Part shown: positions 33,724 to 41,540 of the stretch, piece after piece
Numbering within the stretch: the first letter of the stretch is position 1
How the letters are laid out: each line of letters begins with the position of its first letter
Assembly (NCBI GenBank): GCA_046328115.1
Contig: JAXLXE010000003.1
Location: 372,001-436,000, forward strand
Direction: 5' to 3'
Source of the DNA: JAXLXE01 sp046328115
GTDB taxonomy: Bacteria; Chloroflexota; UBA6077; JACCZL01
Length of the DNA stretch: 64,000 nt
Made by a program: the position numbers and the translations under genes
The notes under the pieces: model-generated
What the model was told of the DNA's origin: nothing
Database searches by the model: none
The model's input: the letters and a program-made list of their open reading frames with translations, nothing else

Positions 33724-34662
33724 TCAGCACGAAACGCGCAGATTGATCCGGGCTGTCTGGCCCAGGGTCGTTACCTCTACAAGGCCATCGTCGTTCGCCG
33801 GAGCATTGAACGGCACCACGATCTGGATCTCGGAGTCGGTCCAGCGCAGTACGTTGGTCGCGCGGATGCCCGCGACGCGCACCTGTCCATCCACTCCCTC
33901 ACGCGACGGACCGAAGTTCCGTCCGCGGATCGTGAGGTCCATGCTGCATATCGCCGTGATGGGCTCGGTTGAAACGATCACCGGAGCGGGCGCAAGCGTG
34001 GGGGTGGCTGAGGGAGCGGGCGTCGACGACGGGGTCCTGGCAGATGTCGCGGTACCAGTGGGCTCAACGCCGGGCGCCGTTGCCGTGCGTGATGGTGTTG
34101 GCGTTCGCGCAGGGGAGGCCGTCCGTGTCGCCGTCGGCTCCGGTGGAATCGTGGGGTCGATGGTAGGCGTAGCAGTCCGGGTGGGCGTCGGTGTCCTGGT
34201 GCGAGTTGGTGTCCGTCGGTTAGACCGCTCGCCATTGTCGTTCGACTCACCACCGCGATTGTCATTCGCAAGGTACGGGGGAAGCCGGCCATCAACGTGG
34301 ATCACGACACTGGCACAGGGGATGACCGAGTCCACATAGAACGTAAACAGGTATTGCCCGCGTCCCTGGAGCGTAGCGCGATACTCCCAGATCGCACCAT
34401 CGTCGCTGTCGCGCTCCCTGAACTTCGCCGTGGTGACGCCTGGTGGACCGCCGATCCAGGCCCCACGATGCTCAACCGAGGACCGCGCAACGATGAGCAC
34501 CTGCTGCTCGGGAAGCGGGTTCCCCGGCGCAAAGGACAAGGTCTCATCGCCCGCGCAGCCGTCAGAGGCGTGCGCGGCCATAGCGCCTGGCCCAGCGGGA
34601 AGAACGTGCGCAGGACTGACGCCTGGCGCCGCCGCGACCATCAGCGCTGCCAGCCACCCCAC
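33724..34662 (-). CDS. secreted protein with Thr/Arg/Pro-rich linker and IPT/TIG domain
   Basis: About 312 aa. A signal-like hydrophobic start (GWLAALMVAAAPGVSPAHV) precedes a globular domain (about 40-135) with LSFAPGNPLPEQQVLIVARSS and a single Cys pair. A low-complexity linker of about 90 residues repeats TPTRT/TATP/SATPT units and is very rich in Thr, Pro and Arg. It ends in an IPT/TIG-type Ig fold (APVIVSTEPITAICSMDLTIRGRNFGPSREGVDGQVRVAG ... VEVTTLGQTARINLRVSC). GTG 34662 is the assigned start; reading further upstream shows no better one. A surface-attached or extracellular adhesion role is inferred from the domain layout. Confidence 0.65.
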   Translation of the reverse strand: MGWLAALMVAAAPGVSPAHVLPAGPGAMAAHASDGCAGDETLSFAPGNPLPEQQVLIVARSSVEHRGAWIGGPPGVTTAKFRERDSDDGAIWEYRATLQGRGQYLFTFYVDSVIPCASVVIHVDGRLPPYLANDNRGGESNDNGERSNRRTPTRTRTPTPTRTATPTIDPTIPPEPTATRTASPARTPTPSRTATAPGVEPTGTATSARTPSSTPAPSATPTLAPAPVIVSTEPITAICSMDLTIRGRNFGPSREGVDGQVRVAGIRATNVLRWTDSEIQIVVPFNAPANDDGLVEVTTLGQTARINLRVSC

Positions 34663-34808
34663 GGCGGCGAAACGACCGAATAGCCCAACGAAACGCGACA
34701 GACCGACCCCCCTTCGGCCCGCCGAAGCGGGCGGCGCATGCTAGCACGCCGCACGCCAGTCGGACAATCTGCGCGATCTTATGTCGACGTGTCGCGCAGC
34801 ACGGACCG

Positions 34809-36119
34809 CTACGGCTTGATGACCGTACCGTCCAGCCGCCGGATCTCCGGCCAGGCCCCGTTCACCGAATGTTCCGGGAACGGGTACTGCGCCGCCAGTG
34901 CCTCATCAATGTTTATGCCAAGCCCCGGCCGGTCGTTGGACCACATCATGCCGTCGCGGAGCTCCGGGCAACCCGGGAACACCTCGCGCGTCCGATCGCC
35001 GAACAGATGCGCCTCCTGGATACCGAAGTTGTGGCACGCCAGATCAAGCTGCAGATTGGCCGCGTGTCCCACCGGCGAGACGTCGCCCGGACCGTGCCAG
35101 GCCGTCCGCACGCCGAAAAACTCGCAGAACGCGGCCAGTTTGCGGGCCGGGCTGAGCCCGCCGATGTCCGATATGTGGACGCGGATGAAGTCGATCAATC
35201 GGTCCCGGATCAGCGGCACGTATTCCGCCTGATTCACGTACAGCTCACCCATGGCGATCGGCGTGCTGCACTGCGAGCGTAAGATCCGGAAATACTCGTT
35301 GTCCTCCGGCGAGAACAGGTCTTCTAGGAAGAACAGGTGAAACGGCTCGAGCTCCTTGGCGAGCTGGATGGCCATGATCGGCGGGACCCGCTCGTGCACG
35401 TCGTGGAGCAGGTCCACCTCATCGCCCAGGCGCGAGCGCATCTCCGCGAACAGTCGGGGGACGAGGCGGCAGTACGGCCCCGGCTCCCAACGCGACTGGT
35501 CAAGCGAGAGCCGATTGGACTGCTGCACCCCGGTGCGCGTGACGGACCCGCCCCCGGTTCCGTACGTAGAGTATCCCCGCACCTCCATCTGGCAGCGGAT
35601 GTAGCGAAATCCGCGCTCCATGAATGCGCGAGCGCGGTCAGCCACCTCGTCGAAGTCGCGCCCGCTCGCGTGGACGTAGACGGGCGCGGCCACGCGCGTC
35701 TTGCCGCCGAAGAGCTGGTACACCGGCATGCCGGCGCGCTTCCCCTTGATGTCCCACAACGCCTCATCCACACCGGACATCGCGTTGTTAAGCACCGGCC
35801 CGCTCCGCCAGTAGGAGCTGACGAACGATGCCTGCCAGACATCCTCGATGTCGTTTGGGTCGCGGCCAATCAGGAAGGGCCGCAGATACTGCTCAATGGC
35901 GGTCACCACCGCGAGTGGCCGCTGCGTGAAGGTGGCGCAGCCCAGGCCATAGAGGCCGGGCTCGTTGGTCTCTACCTTCACCACTACCAGGCGGATCCCG
36001 TCTGGCGCGGTGCAAATGGCTTTGACGTCCGTGATCTTGAGCGCGGGCATACCGCCGGAGGGCTCCCAGCCGGGTGTGATGGCTGGCTGGGGATCGGCGT
36101 CGCGAGCGGTCTGGGCCAT
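34809..36119 (-). CDS. mandelate racemase/enolase-superfamily dehydratase, ManD/RspA-like
   Basis: A 436-residue enolase-superfamily enzyme. After a 24-residue leader, the capping domain (ALKITDVKAICTAPDGIRLVVVKVETNEPGLYGLGCATFTQRPLAVV) leads to a barrel with WRSGPVLNNAMSGVDEALWDIKGKRAGMPVYQLFGGKTR and metal-site segments HDVHERVPPIMAIQLAKELEP, FLEDLFSPEDNEYFRILRSQCSTPIAMGELY and DFIRVHISDIGGLSPARKLAAFCEFFGVRTAWHGPGD. This is the D-mannonate dehydratase/starvation-sensing RspA group; substrate could be D-mannonate or D-gluconate. It ends the group of genes to the right of the IPT protein, with no sugar-catabolic neighbours. Confidence 0.85.
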   Translation of the reverse strand: MAQTARDADPQPAITPGWEPSGGMPALKITDVKAICTAPDGIRLVVVKVETNEPGLYGLGCATFTQRPLAVVTAIEQYLRPFLIGRDPNDIEDVWQASFVSSYWRSGPVLNNAMSGVDEALWDIKGKRAGMPVYQLFGGKTRVAAPVYVHASGRDFDEVADRARAFMERGFRYIRCQMEVRGYSTYGTGGGSVTRTGVQQSNRLSLDQSRWEPGPYCRLVPRLFAEMRSRLGDEVDLLHDVHERVPPIMAIQLAKELEPFHLFFLEDLFSPEDNEYFRILRSQCSTPIAMGELYVNQAEYVPLIRDRLIDFIRVHISDIGGLSPARKLAAFCEFFGVRTAWHGPGDVSPVGHAANLQLDLACHNFGIQEAHLFGDRTREVFPGCPELRDGMMWSNDRPGLGINIDEALAAQYPFPEHSVNGAWPEIRRLDGTVIKP

Positions 36120-36174
36120 GGGGTCCTGGCTCCCTGATGTCGTCGGTGCTGTGGCGGGCTGGATGATAGCCCGC

Positions 36175-38187
36175 TCAGGAGCTAGCCGTGCCCGCGCCGA
36201 TCAGCTCGTCCAGCTCGTCCTCGCTCAGGATGGTCGTGCCGAGCTGTTGCGCCCTCTTCAGCTTGGAGCCGGCTGCCTCGCCCACCACCAGGTAGTCCGT
36301 CTTCTTAGTGACGCTATCGCCAACCTGGCCGCCCAGCTCCTTGATCCGGCCCTCGATCTCATCGCGACTCGCGCGGGTCAACCGGCCGGTGACCACAAAG
36401 CTCTTACCGCTGAGCGGGCCATCGCGCGGGCCAGCCTGGCCCTGCGCCTCGAACGACAGCCCGGCCGCTCGGAGCCGCTCAACGATGTCACGGTTGATCT
36501 GCTCGTCGAAGTATTCCCGGACGCTGGCAGCGATCTTGGGCCCCACGCCGTCTACGGCGGTGATCTCCTCAACCGGTGCAGCCATCAACGCGTCTAGCGA
36601 GGAGAAATGACTCACCAAGAGTCCGGCCACCTGCTCGCCCACCATGGGAATTCCCAGCGCGATGATGACCCGCGTCAGCGGACGACCACGGCTCACCTCA
36701 ATAGCATCGATCACGTTCTGGGCGCTCTTTTCAGCCATCCGCTCGAGTTGGACAAGCTGATCTCGGGAGAGCCGGTAGATGTCCGCCGGGTCACGGACGA
36801 GGCCCGCCTCGACGAGCGCGGCCACCAGCTTCTCGCCTAGCCCATCGATGTCCATGGCGCCCTTGCTCACGAAGTGCTTCAGCAGCTCGTAGCGCTGGGC
36901 CGGGCAACTGAACCGCCCGGTGCACCGCGCCATGGCCTCCCCCTCCGGACGGACCACCGGCGATCCGCACACCGGACACGTGTCGGGCAAACGGAAGGGT
37001 TGCGCGTCCGGCGCCCGCCGACTCAGGATCGGCCCGATCACCTGCGGAATCACCTCGCCGGCGCGCTGCACGGTGACCCAGTCGCCCACGCGGATGTCTT
37101 TTCGGTTAATGTCCTCTTCGTTGTGCAGGCTGGCCATCCGCACGGTGACGCCACCCACGAAGACCGGCTCCAGAACAGCGTATGGATTCAGGGTTCCGGT
37201 ACGTCCCACGTTGACCCCAATGTCGATGAGGCGCGTCGTGGCTTGTTCCGGCGGGAACTTGTACGCGATGGCCCAGCGCGGCTCGCGCCCCACCGCCCCC
37301 AGCTCGCGCTGGTCATCCAGATCATCGATCTTCACCACGATGCCATCGATCGCGTAGTCCAGGCTGTGTCGACGAGCCTCCCACGCCGCGACCATCTGCA
37401 CCACATCGTCTATGGACTCGGCGCGCTCGTTGAGGGGGTTGGTCCGCAGGCCGAGCTGGCGGAAACGGGACAGCGACTCCCAGTGACCCCGGGGCTCGGC
37501 GCCGCTTACGCGACCCAGTGCGTACAGAAAGATGTCTAGCGGACGGCGGGCAGTGATCCGCGAGTCAAGCTGGCGCAGGGATCCGGCGGCACAGTTGCGC
37601 GGGTTCGCGAACAGCGGCTGGCCTGCCTCCGCGCGCTCATCATTGATCCGGTCGAAGGCGGCGCGCGTCAGGTACACCTCGCCACGCACCTCCAACAGGT
37701 CGGGCGGATTGTCCAACAAGGCAAGCGGGACGCTGCGGATGGTCCTGATATTGGGCGTCACGTCCTCGCCCTGAACACCATCACCACGGGTGGCACCGGT
37801 GATCAGGCGGCCGCGCTCGTAGATCAACGTCACCGCGAGACCATCGATCTTCGGCTCCAGCACGAACCCGGTGATCTCGCGCCCGAGTAAGCGCACCGCG
37901 CGTCCATACCAGGCGCGCAACGATTCCTCGTCAAAGGCGTTCCCCAGGCTGAGCATGGGCACCGCGTGGGTGACCGTCCCGAATTCCGGCGAGGGCGCAG
38001 CGCCCGTGCGCTGAGTGGGCGAATCCGGGGTCAATAGCTCCGGGTGCTCTGCCTCGATACGCCGCAGCTCGTTGAGAAGCGCGTCGTATTGGCCGTCCGA
38101 GATCTCCGGATCATCCAGGACGTAGTAGCGGTAGTTATGGTAGCTGATCTGGTCGCGGAGCTCCTGGGCCCGCTCGGACACGCTCAT
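36175..38187 (-). CDS. ligA: NAD-dependent DNA ligase
   Basis: Seals nicks during replication and repair. 670 aa from ATG 38187, normal for LigA. The NTD binds NAD (ISYHNYRYYVLDDPEISDGQYDALLNELRRIE), the adenylation domain has EPKIDGLAVTLIYERG with catalytic Lys113, then the OB fold, a four-cysteine zinc finger (CPVCGSPVV ... MARCTGRFSCPAQ), helix-hairpin-helix repeats (GIPMVGEQVAGLL, VDGVGPKIAASV) and a C-terminal BRCT domain (LSGKSFVVTGRLTRASRDEIEGRIKELGGQVGDSVTKKTDYLVVGEAAGSKLKRAQQLG). Essential in bacteria. Divergent from pheA across about 100 bases. Confidence 0.97.
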   Translation of the reverse strand: MSVSERAQELRDQISYHNYRYYVLDDPEISDGQYDALLNELRRIEAEHPELLTPDSPTQRTGAAPSPEFGTVTHAVPMLSLGNAFDEESLRAWYGRAVRLLGREITGFVLEPKIDGLAVTLIYERGRLITGATRGDGVQGEDVTPNIRTIRSVPLALLDNPPDLLEVRGEVYLTRAAFDRINDERAEAGQPLFANPRNCAAGSLRQLDSRITARRPLDIFLYALGRVSGAEPRGHWESLSRFRQLGLRTNPLNERAESIDDVVQMVAAWEARRHSLDYAIDGIVVKIDDLDDQRELGAVGREPRWAIAYKFPPEQATTRLIDIGVNVGRTGTLNPYAVLEPVFVGGVTVRMASLHNEEDINRKDIRVGDWVTVQRAGEVIPQVIGPILSRRAPDAQPFRLPDTCPVCGSPVVRPEGEAMARCTGRFSCPAQRYELLKHFVSKGAMDIDGLGEKLVAALVEAGLVRDPADIYRLSRDQLVQLERMAEKSAQNVIDAIEVSRGRPLTRVIIALGIPMVGEQVAGLLVSHFSSLDALMAAPVEEITAVDGVGPKIAASVREYFDEQINRDIVERLRAAGLSFEAQGQAGPRDGPLSGKSFVVTGRLTRASRDEIEGRIKELGGQVGDSVTKKTDYLVVGEAAGSKLKRAQQLGTTILSEDELDELIGAGTASS

Positions 38188-38253
38188 AACAGGCTGATCA
38201 CCACGTGGGGTCTCTCGCGCAGTGTAGCCCCTGATCCGGCCCGCCGGCAGCAA

Positions 38254-38281
38254 TTGACCGCCCGGGAACGCGTGCTATCAT
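38254..38281 (+). promoter_or_regulatory. promoter of pheA
   Basis: TTGACC (38254-38259), 16-base spacer, TATCAT (38276-38281) with an extended TG at 38273-38274. Predicted transcription start (about 38288) is within two bases of the GTG start codon at 38290, so the mRNA would be leaderless or nearly so. Confidence 0.6.
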
Positions 38282-38289
38282 CCCCGCCC

Positions 38290-39387
38290 GTGAGCTGGAT
38301 CGAAGCGGAGGGAGACCTCTCAGCCATCAGGCATGGCCTCGACGAGATCGACGAGCAGCTCGTCGGCCTGCTGGCGAGGCGATTCGAGCTTTCACGCCGC
38401 GTGGCCACCATCAAGCAGGGTGACGCCCGTGCGGTGCTGGCCCCGGCTCGCGAGGCGGAGATCCTCACCAGGCTGCAGCAGCTTGCCGGCGACGCGCTCA
38501 AACCGGAGCACCTGCGTGCCATCTACCGCGAGATCCTCGCCGGTTCGCGCGATGTCCAGCGACGGCTCCGCGTGGCCTACCTCGGGCCAAAAGCCACCTA
38601 CGGGCACCTCGCCGCCATGCAGCGGTTCGGCGACGCGGCGGAGTACGTCCCCGTGCCGACCAATCCAGACATCGTCAACGAGGTCGAGCGCGGCGGCGCC
38701 GACTACGGCGTCATCCCCATCGAGAACTCCACCGAGGGGCCAGTCGGCGAGAGCCAGGACCGCCTGGTGGATACCGAGCTGAAGGTGTGCGACGAGGTGA
38801 CCATCCCCATCGCCCACTGCCTGCTGGCCCGCTGCCCAATCGAAGAAGTCACCACGGTCTACGCGCATCCCCAGGCCGCCGGCCAGTGCCGTCGCTGGAT
38901 CGCCCAGAATCTGCCCGGGCGCAGCGTGGTACACGTGGCCAGCAACGGTCTCGCCGCCGAGCGAGCCACCCAGGAGCAGGGCGCGGCGGGCATCGCCTCG
39001 CGGCTGGCGTCCGAGGTCTTTGGCCTGAACATCCTGGTCTCCGGCATTCAGGATGTCGCGCACAACTCAACGCGCTTCTGGGTGCTCGGCTCACGCATGA
39101 GCGAGCGGCCCACGGGAAACGACAAGACGGCCATCGTATTCAGCATCCGTGATAGCGTGGGCGCGCTGAAGCGGGCGATCGAGGCGTTCGCGGATCAGGG
39201 CATCAACCTCAGCTCGATTCAATCCCGGCCATCCAAGCGCAAAGCCTGGGACTACATCTTCTTTGTGGAGTTTGGCGGCCACCCGAACGAGCCGCGAGTG
39301 GCGGAAGCGCTGGACCGCCTGACATCGCAAACCGTGCACCTCAAAGTGCTGGGCTCCTGGCCGGTCTCACCGGCCGCCAGCGTGTAG
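38290..39387 (+). CDS. pheA: bifunctional chorismate mutase / prephenate dehydratase
   Basis: Makes phenylpyruvate from chorismate for phenylalanine synthesis; 365 aa, cytoplasmic. N-terminal AroQ chorismate mutase (IRHGLDEIDEQLVGLLARRFELSRRVATIKQGD, about 12-90), prephenate dehydratase domain (VAYLGPKATYGHLAAMQRFG, GVIPIENSTEGPVGESQDRLVD, ISSRLASEVFGLNIL-type loop as AGIASRLASEVFGLNILVSGIQD, STRFWVLG with the catalytic TRF; about 98-275), then an ACT domain (KTAIVFSIRDSVGALKRAIEAFADQGINLSSIQSRPSKRKAWDYIFFVEF) for phenylalanine feedback inhibition. GTG 38290 is the start because the promoter ends just before it. Confidence 0.95.
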   Translation: MSWIEAEGDLSAIRHGLDEIDEQLVGLLARRFELSRRVATIKQGDARAVLAPAREAEILTRLQQLAGDALKPEHLRAIYREILAGSRDVQRRLRVAYLGPKATYGHLAAMQRFGDAAEYVPVPTNPDIVNEVERGGADYGVIPIENSTEGPVGESQDRLVDTELKVCDEVTIPIAHCLLARCPIEEVTTVYAHPQAAGQCRRWIAQNLPGRSVVHVASNGLAAERATQEQGAAGIASRLASEVFGLNILVSGIQDVAHNSTRFWVLGSRMSERPTGNDKTAIVFSIRDSVGALKRAIEAFADQGINLSSIQSRPSKRKAWDYIFFVEFGGHPNEPRVAEALDRLTSQTVHLKVLGSWPVSPAASV

Positions 39388-39425
39388 CGCGGGCCGGCGC
39401 CCGCGACCATTCGCTCTCCCGCGGA

Positions 39426-40055
39426 CTAGAGGTTCCGGATAACGGAGACCACCCGCCCCTGCACCACCAGGTGCTGGGGATCCACGTAAATGGGCTCCAT
39501 GGCGGAGTTCGCGGGCTGCAGCCGCACCCGGCCGCGCTCACGGTAGAGCCGCTTGAGAGTGGCCACACCCTCACCAGAGGCGGACTGGTTCATCAGCAAC
39601 GCCACCACGATGTCCCCATTGTTGGCCGTGTCCTGAGGGCGGACCACCACGATGTCCCCGTCATCAATCAAGTCCTCGATCATGGACTTGCCCTTCACGC
39701 GTAGCGCGTAGGCGCCATCCGGTACCGTGCCGCTGGTGAAGTCCAGATACTCATCCGGCTGGGCCAGCGCCTCGATGGGCTCACCAGCCGCGATGCGCCC
39801 GACGATGGGAATCCGCACCAGCCGGCTGCTGCTGGCTGGTGGGCGCGAGGTGAGGCCGAGCCCGCGTGAGACCTCGCGATCCCGCTTGATGTATCCGTCC
39901 CGCTCGAGCGCGCGGAGGTTGTAGTCAACCACAGAGGTCGAGCTGATCCCTGCCGCCTGCCCAATCTCGCGAATGCTGGGCGGGTACCCGTGCTCATCGG
40001 AATATTGCCCGACGAAGTCGAGAATGCGGCGCTGACGCTCGGAAAGCTTGGGCAT
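39426..40055 (-). CDS. lexA: LexA repressor
   Basis: SOS-response repressor, 209 aa. Winged helix N-terminus (QRRILDFVGQYSDEHGYPPSIREIGQAAGISSTSVVDYNLRALERDGYI) binds operators. The RecA-stimulated cleavage site is Ala90-Gly91 (VGRIAAGEPIEA). The serine-lysine peptidase dyad is Ser124 (VKGKSMIEDLIDDGD) and Lys168 (VATLKRL). GGGAGAGG precedes ATG 40055. Two operators overlap its own promoter (40088-40128), so autorepression is expected. No recA or other SOS gene lies next to it. Confidence 0.97.
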   Translation of the reverse strand: MPKLSERQRRILDFVGQYSDEHGYPPSIREIGQAAGISSTSVVDYNLRALERDGYIKRDREVSRGLGLTSRPPASSSRLVRIPIVGRIAAGEPIEALAQPDEYLDFTSGTVPDGAYALRVKGKSMIEDLIDDGDIVVVRPQDTANNGDIVVALLMNQSASGEGVATLKRLYRERGRVRLQPANSAMEPIYVDPQHLVVQGRVVSVIRNL

Positions 40056-40087
40056 CTTGCCTCTCCCAGCACGGTACGTGACACGCG

Positions 40088-40105
40088 CCAGAACACGTGT
40101 TCTGG
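40088..40105. promoter_or_regulatory. LexA operator (SOS box) 1
   Basis: CCAGAACACGTGTTCTGG is a perfect 18-base palindrome with the GAAC-N4-GTTC core (40091-40102) used by LexA of Gram-positive-type bacteria. It covers the predicted transcription start of lexA, 33 bases from the ATG. Confidence 0.9.
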
Positions 40106-40109
40106 AAGA

Positions 40110-40138
40110 AGTCTAACAAGTGTTCTAGTGTCTGTCAA
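40110..40138 (-). promoter_or_regulatory. lexA promoter
   Basis: On the minus strand TTGACA (40133-40138), exactly 17 bases, then TAGACT (40110-40115). A perfect -35 with a four-of-six -10; the start site would be near 40103, within SOS box 1. Confidence 0.8.
40113..40128. promoter_or_regulatory. LexA operator (SOS box) 2, imperfect
   Basis: CTAACAAGTGTTCTAG has one perfect half-site (GTTC/GAAC) and one with TAAC. It lies mainly in the spacer between the -35 and -10 boxes of the lexA promoter, so occupancy would block RNA polymerase directly. Confidence 0.65.
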
Positions 40139-40178
40139 TAGTGGTTGCGCCTGACCGCGCGAACCGTTGGATTTCAGC

Positions 40179-40850
40179 CTAGCCGGGTCCCAGCAGCGCG
40201 GAACGGAGCTCACTGACCGTGCGCGTGATCGCCGTTGCCCCGGCATCACGCAGTTGGGCTTCCTCGTGGACCCCCCAGGTCACGCCGACGGTGCGCACCC
40301 CCGCGGAAACTCCCATCCGCACGTCATGCTCGGTGTCACCCACCATCACCGTGGTAGCGGGGTCTGCACCCAGATCGGACAGCACCAGTTGCAGGAGGTC
40401 GGGATTGGGCTTCGGCCGCGCGACGAGGTCCCCGCCCGCGATGCACTGGAACAGGCCCCGAACGCGGCAGCGCCCCAGCACGGCCAGGGCGATGGGGGTC
40501 GCCTTCGTCGTCGCCAGACCGAGCGTCAGGCCGCGTTGGCGGCAGGCCCGCAAGAGCGACCAGGTGCGTTTGAACAAGAAGGTGTTTGGAATCACATCCT
40601 GATCGTAGATCTCCCGGTATCGGGCCACCAGCGCATCCACCTCAGAGGCGCGAACGGCCGGCACGTGCTCAGCTACCATCTGGCGCAGCGGGAGGCCAAT
40701 CATGCCGCGAATCACCATCCGATCGGGGGCGCGGATGCCGCGCTCAGCCAGCGCGCGTTCAACCGTGGAGCAGATGCCGTCAGCGGAGTCGGTGAGCGTC
40801 CCGTCCAGATCAAAGACCGCGGTGCGTACGTTGAGCAATCGGCTGGCCAT
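40179..40850 (-). CDS. HAD-superfamily phosphatase (phosphoglycolate phosphatase / PpaX-like)
   Basis: A 223-residue subclass I HAD phosphatase. Motif I FDLDGTLTDSADGI (nucleophile Asp), helical cap (about 15-85), motif II GLATTKATP, motif III KPNPD lysine in ARPKPNPDLLQLVL, motif IV TVMVGDTEHDVRMGVSAGVRTVGVTWGVHEEAQL. This pattern fits Gph/PpaX enzymes that clear 2-phosphoglycolate, formed during repair of oxidised DNA ends, or pyrophosphate. The ATG at 40850 is the only start that places motif I correctly. It lies upstream of lexA on the same strand (124-base gap) but lexA has its own promoter. Confidence 0.85.
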   Translation of the reverse strand: MASRLLNVRTAVFDLDGTLTDSADGICSTVERALAERGIRAPDRMVIRGMIGLPLRQMVAEHVPAVRASEVDALVARYREIYDQDVIPNTFLFKRTWSLLRACRQRGLTLGLATTKATPIALAVLGRCRVRGLFQCIAGGDLVARPKPNPDLLQLVLSDLGADPATTVMVGDTEHDVRMGVSAGVRTVGVTWGVHEEAQLRDAGATAITRTVSELRSALLGPG

Positions 40851-40904
40851 ACGGACGGAGAGGGTAGCCCCCACGCGAGCGACGCAACAAGCGGAACCGC
40901 TTTC

Positions 40905-41444
40905 GTGCGAGACGCGTCCGTGACTCAGAACGAGCCGTCGGTCGGGAGCGAGGACGTGAACCAGCAGCGTGGCCAACATTGGACAGCGGACAAGTTCTTG
41001 CTCGGCATCGTCGCCGGCGCCGTCGCGCTGGTGCTGGTGGGCATCCTGGTGGTGGTGTTCGGCGCCAGACCAGCCTCACCCGCGGATCTGAATACTCCGG
41101 CGGGAACTACCCAGGCCTACGTGGAAGCGATCGCCGCTGGAGACGCCGAGAAGGCGTGGGGCCTGCTGAGCGCCTCCGCGCGGCCATCGGCAGGACTGAC
41201 GGAATACCGGCGCCGATTCCCATCGGCGCGCGTGGCGGAAGACTCTGACCGGCGAGTGGTCCTGACGCTGGCCAGCGAGACAGCGGACAGCGCTGAGGTG
41301 CGGGTGACCATCAGCCGCTTCTCCTCGCGGATCGACCCATTCAGCCGCTCCACGTTCCACCGCGAGGAGACTGTCCGGCTCGTCCGCGAGGATGGCGCCT
41401 GGCGAATCCGTCAGCCCGCGGAGCCCTACAGTCTTGCGTACTAG
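40905..41444 (+). CDS. membrane-anchored NTF2-like (DUF4878-type) protein
   Basis: About 179 aa: a polar N-terminal tail, one membrane helix (FLLGIVAGAVALVLVGILVVVFGA, about 30-53), then a soluble domain (DLNTPAGTTQAYVEAIAAGDAEKAWGLLSASARPS ... RVTISRFSSRIDPFSRSTFHREETVRLVREDGAWRIRQPAEP) with the cone-shaped NTF2-like pattern of lipoprotein-type DUF4878 domains. GTG 40905 or 40920 starts it; neither has a strong ribosome site. It is 96 bases before the repeat membrane protein and may share its function, which is unknown. Confidence 0.6.
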   Translation: MRDASVTQNEPSVGSEDVNQQRGQHWTADKFLLGIVAGAVALVLVGILVVVFGARPASPADLNTPAGTTQAYVEAIAAGDAEKAWGLLSASARPSAGLTEYRRRFPSARVAEDSDRRVVLTLASETADSAEVRVTISRFSSRIDPFSRSTFHREETVRLVREDGAWRIRQPAEPYSLAY

Positions 41445-41540
41445 CGTGCGCCCTGACTTGTGTACTCGCTTGCGCGCTGGTGTGTGGCCGGGCGCACCAT
41501 CTGACCAGGTGGCGACCCCTGGCCTGTGCGGGAGATTGGG

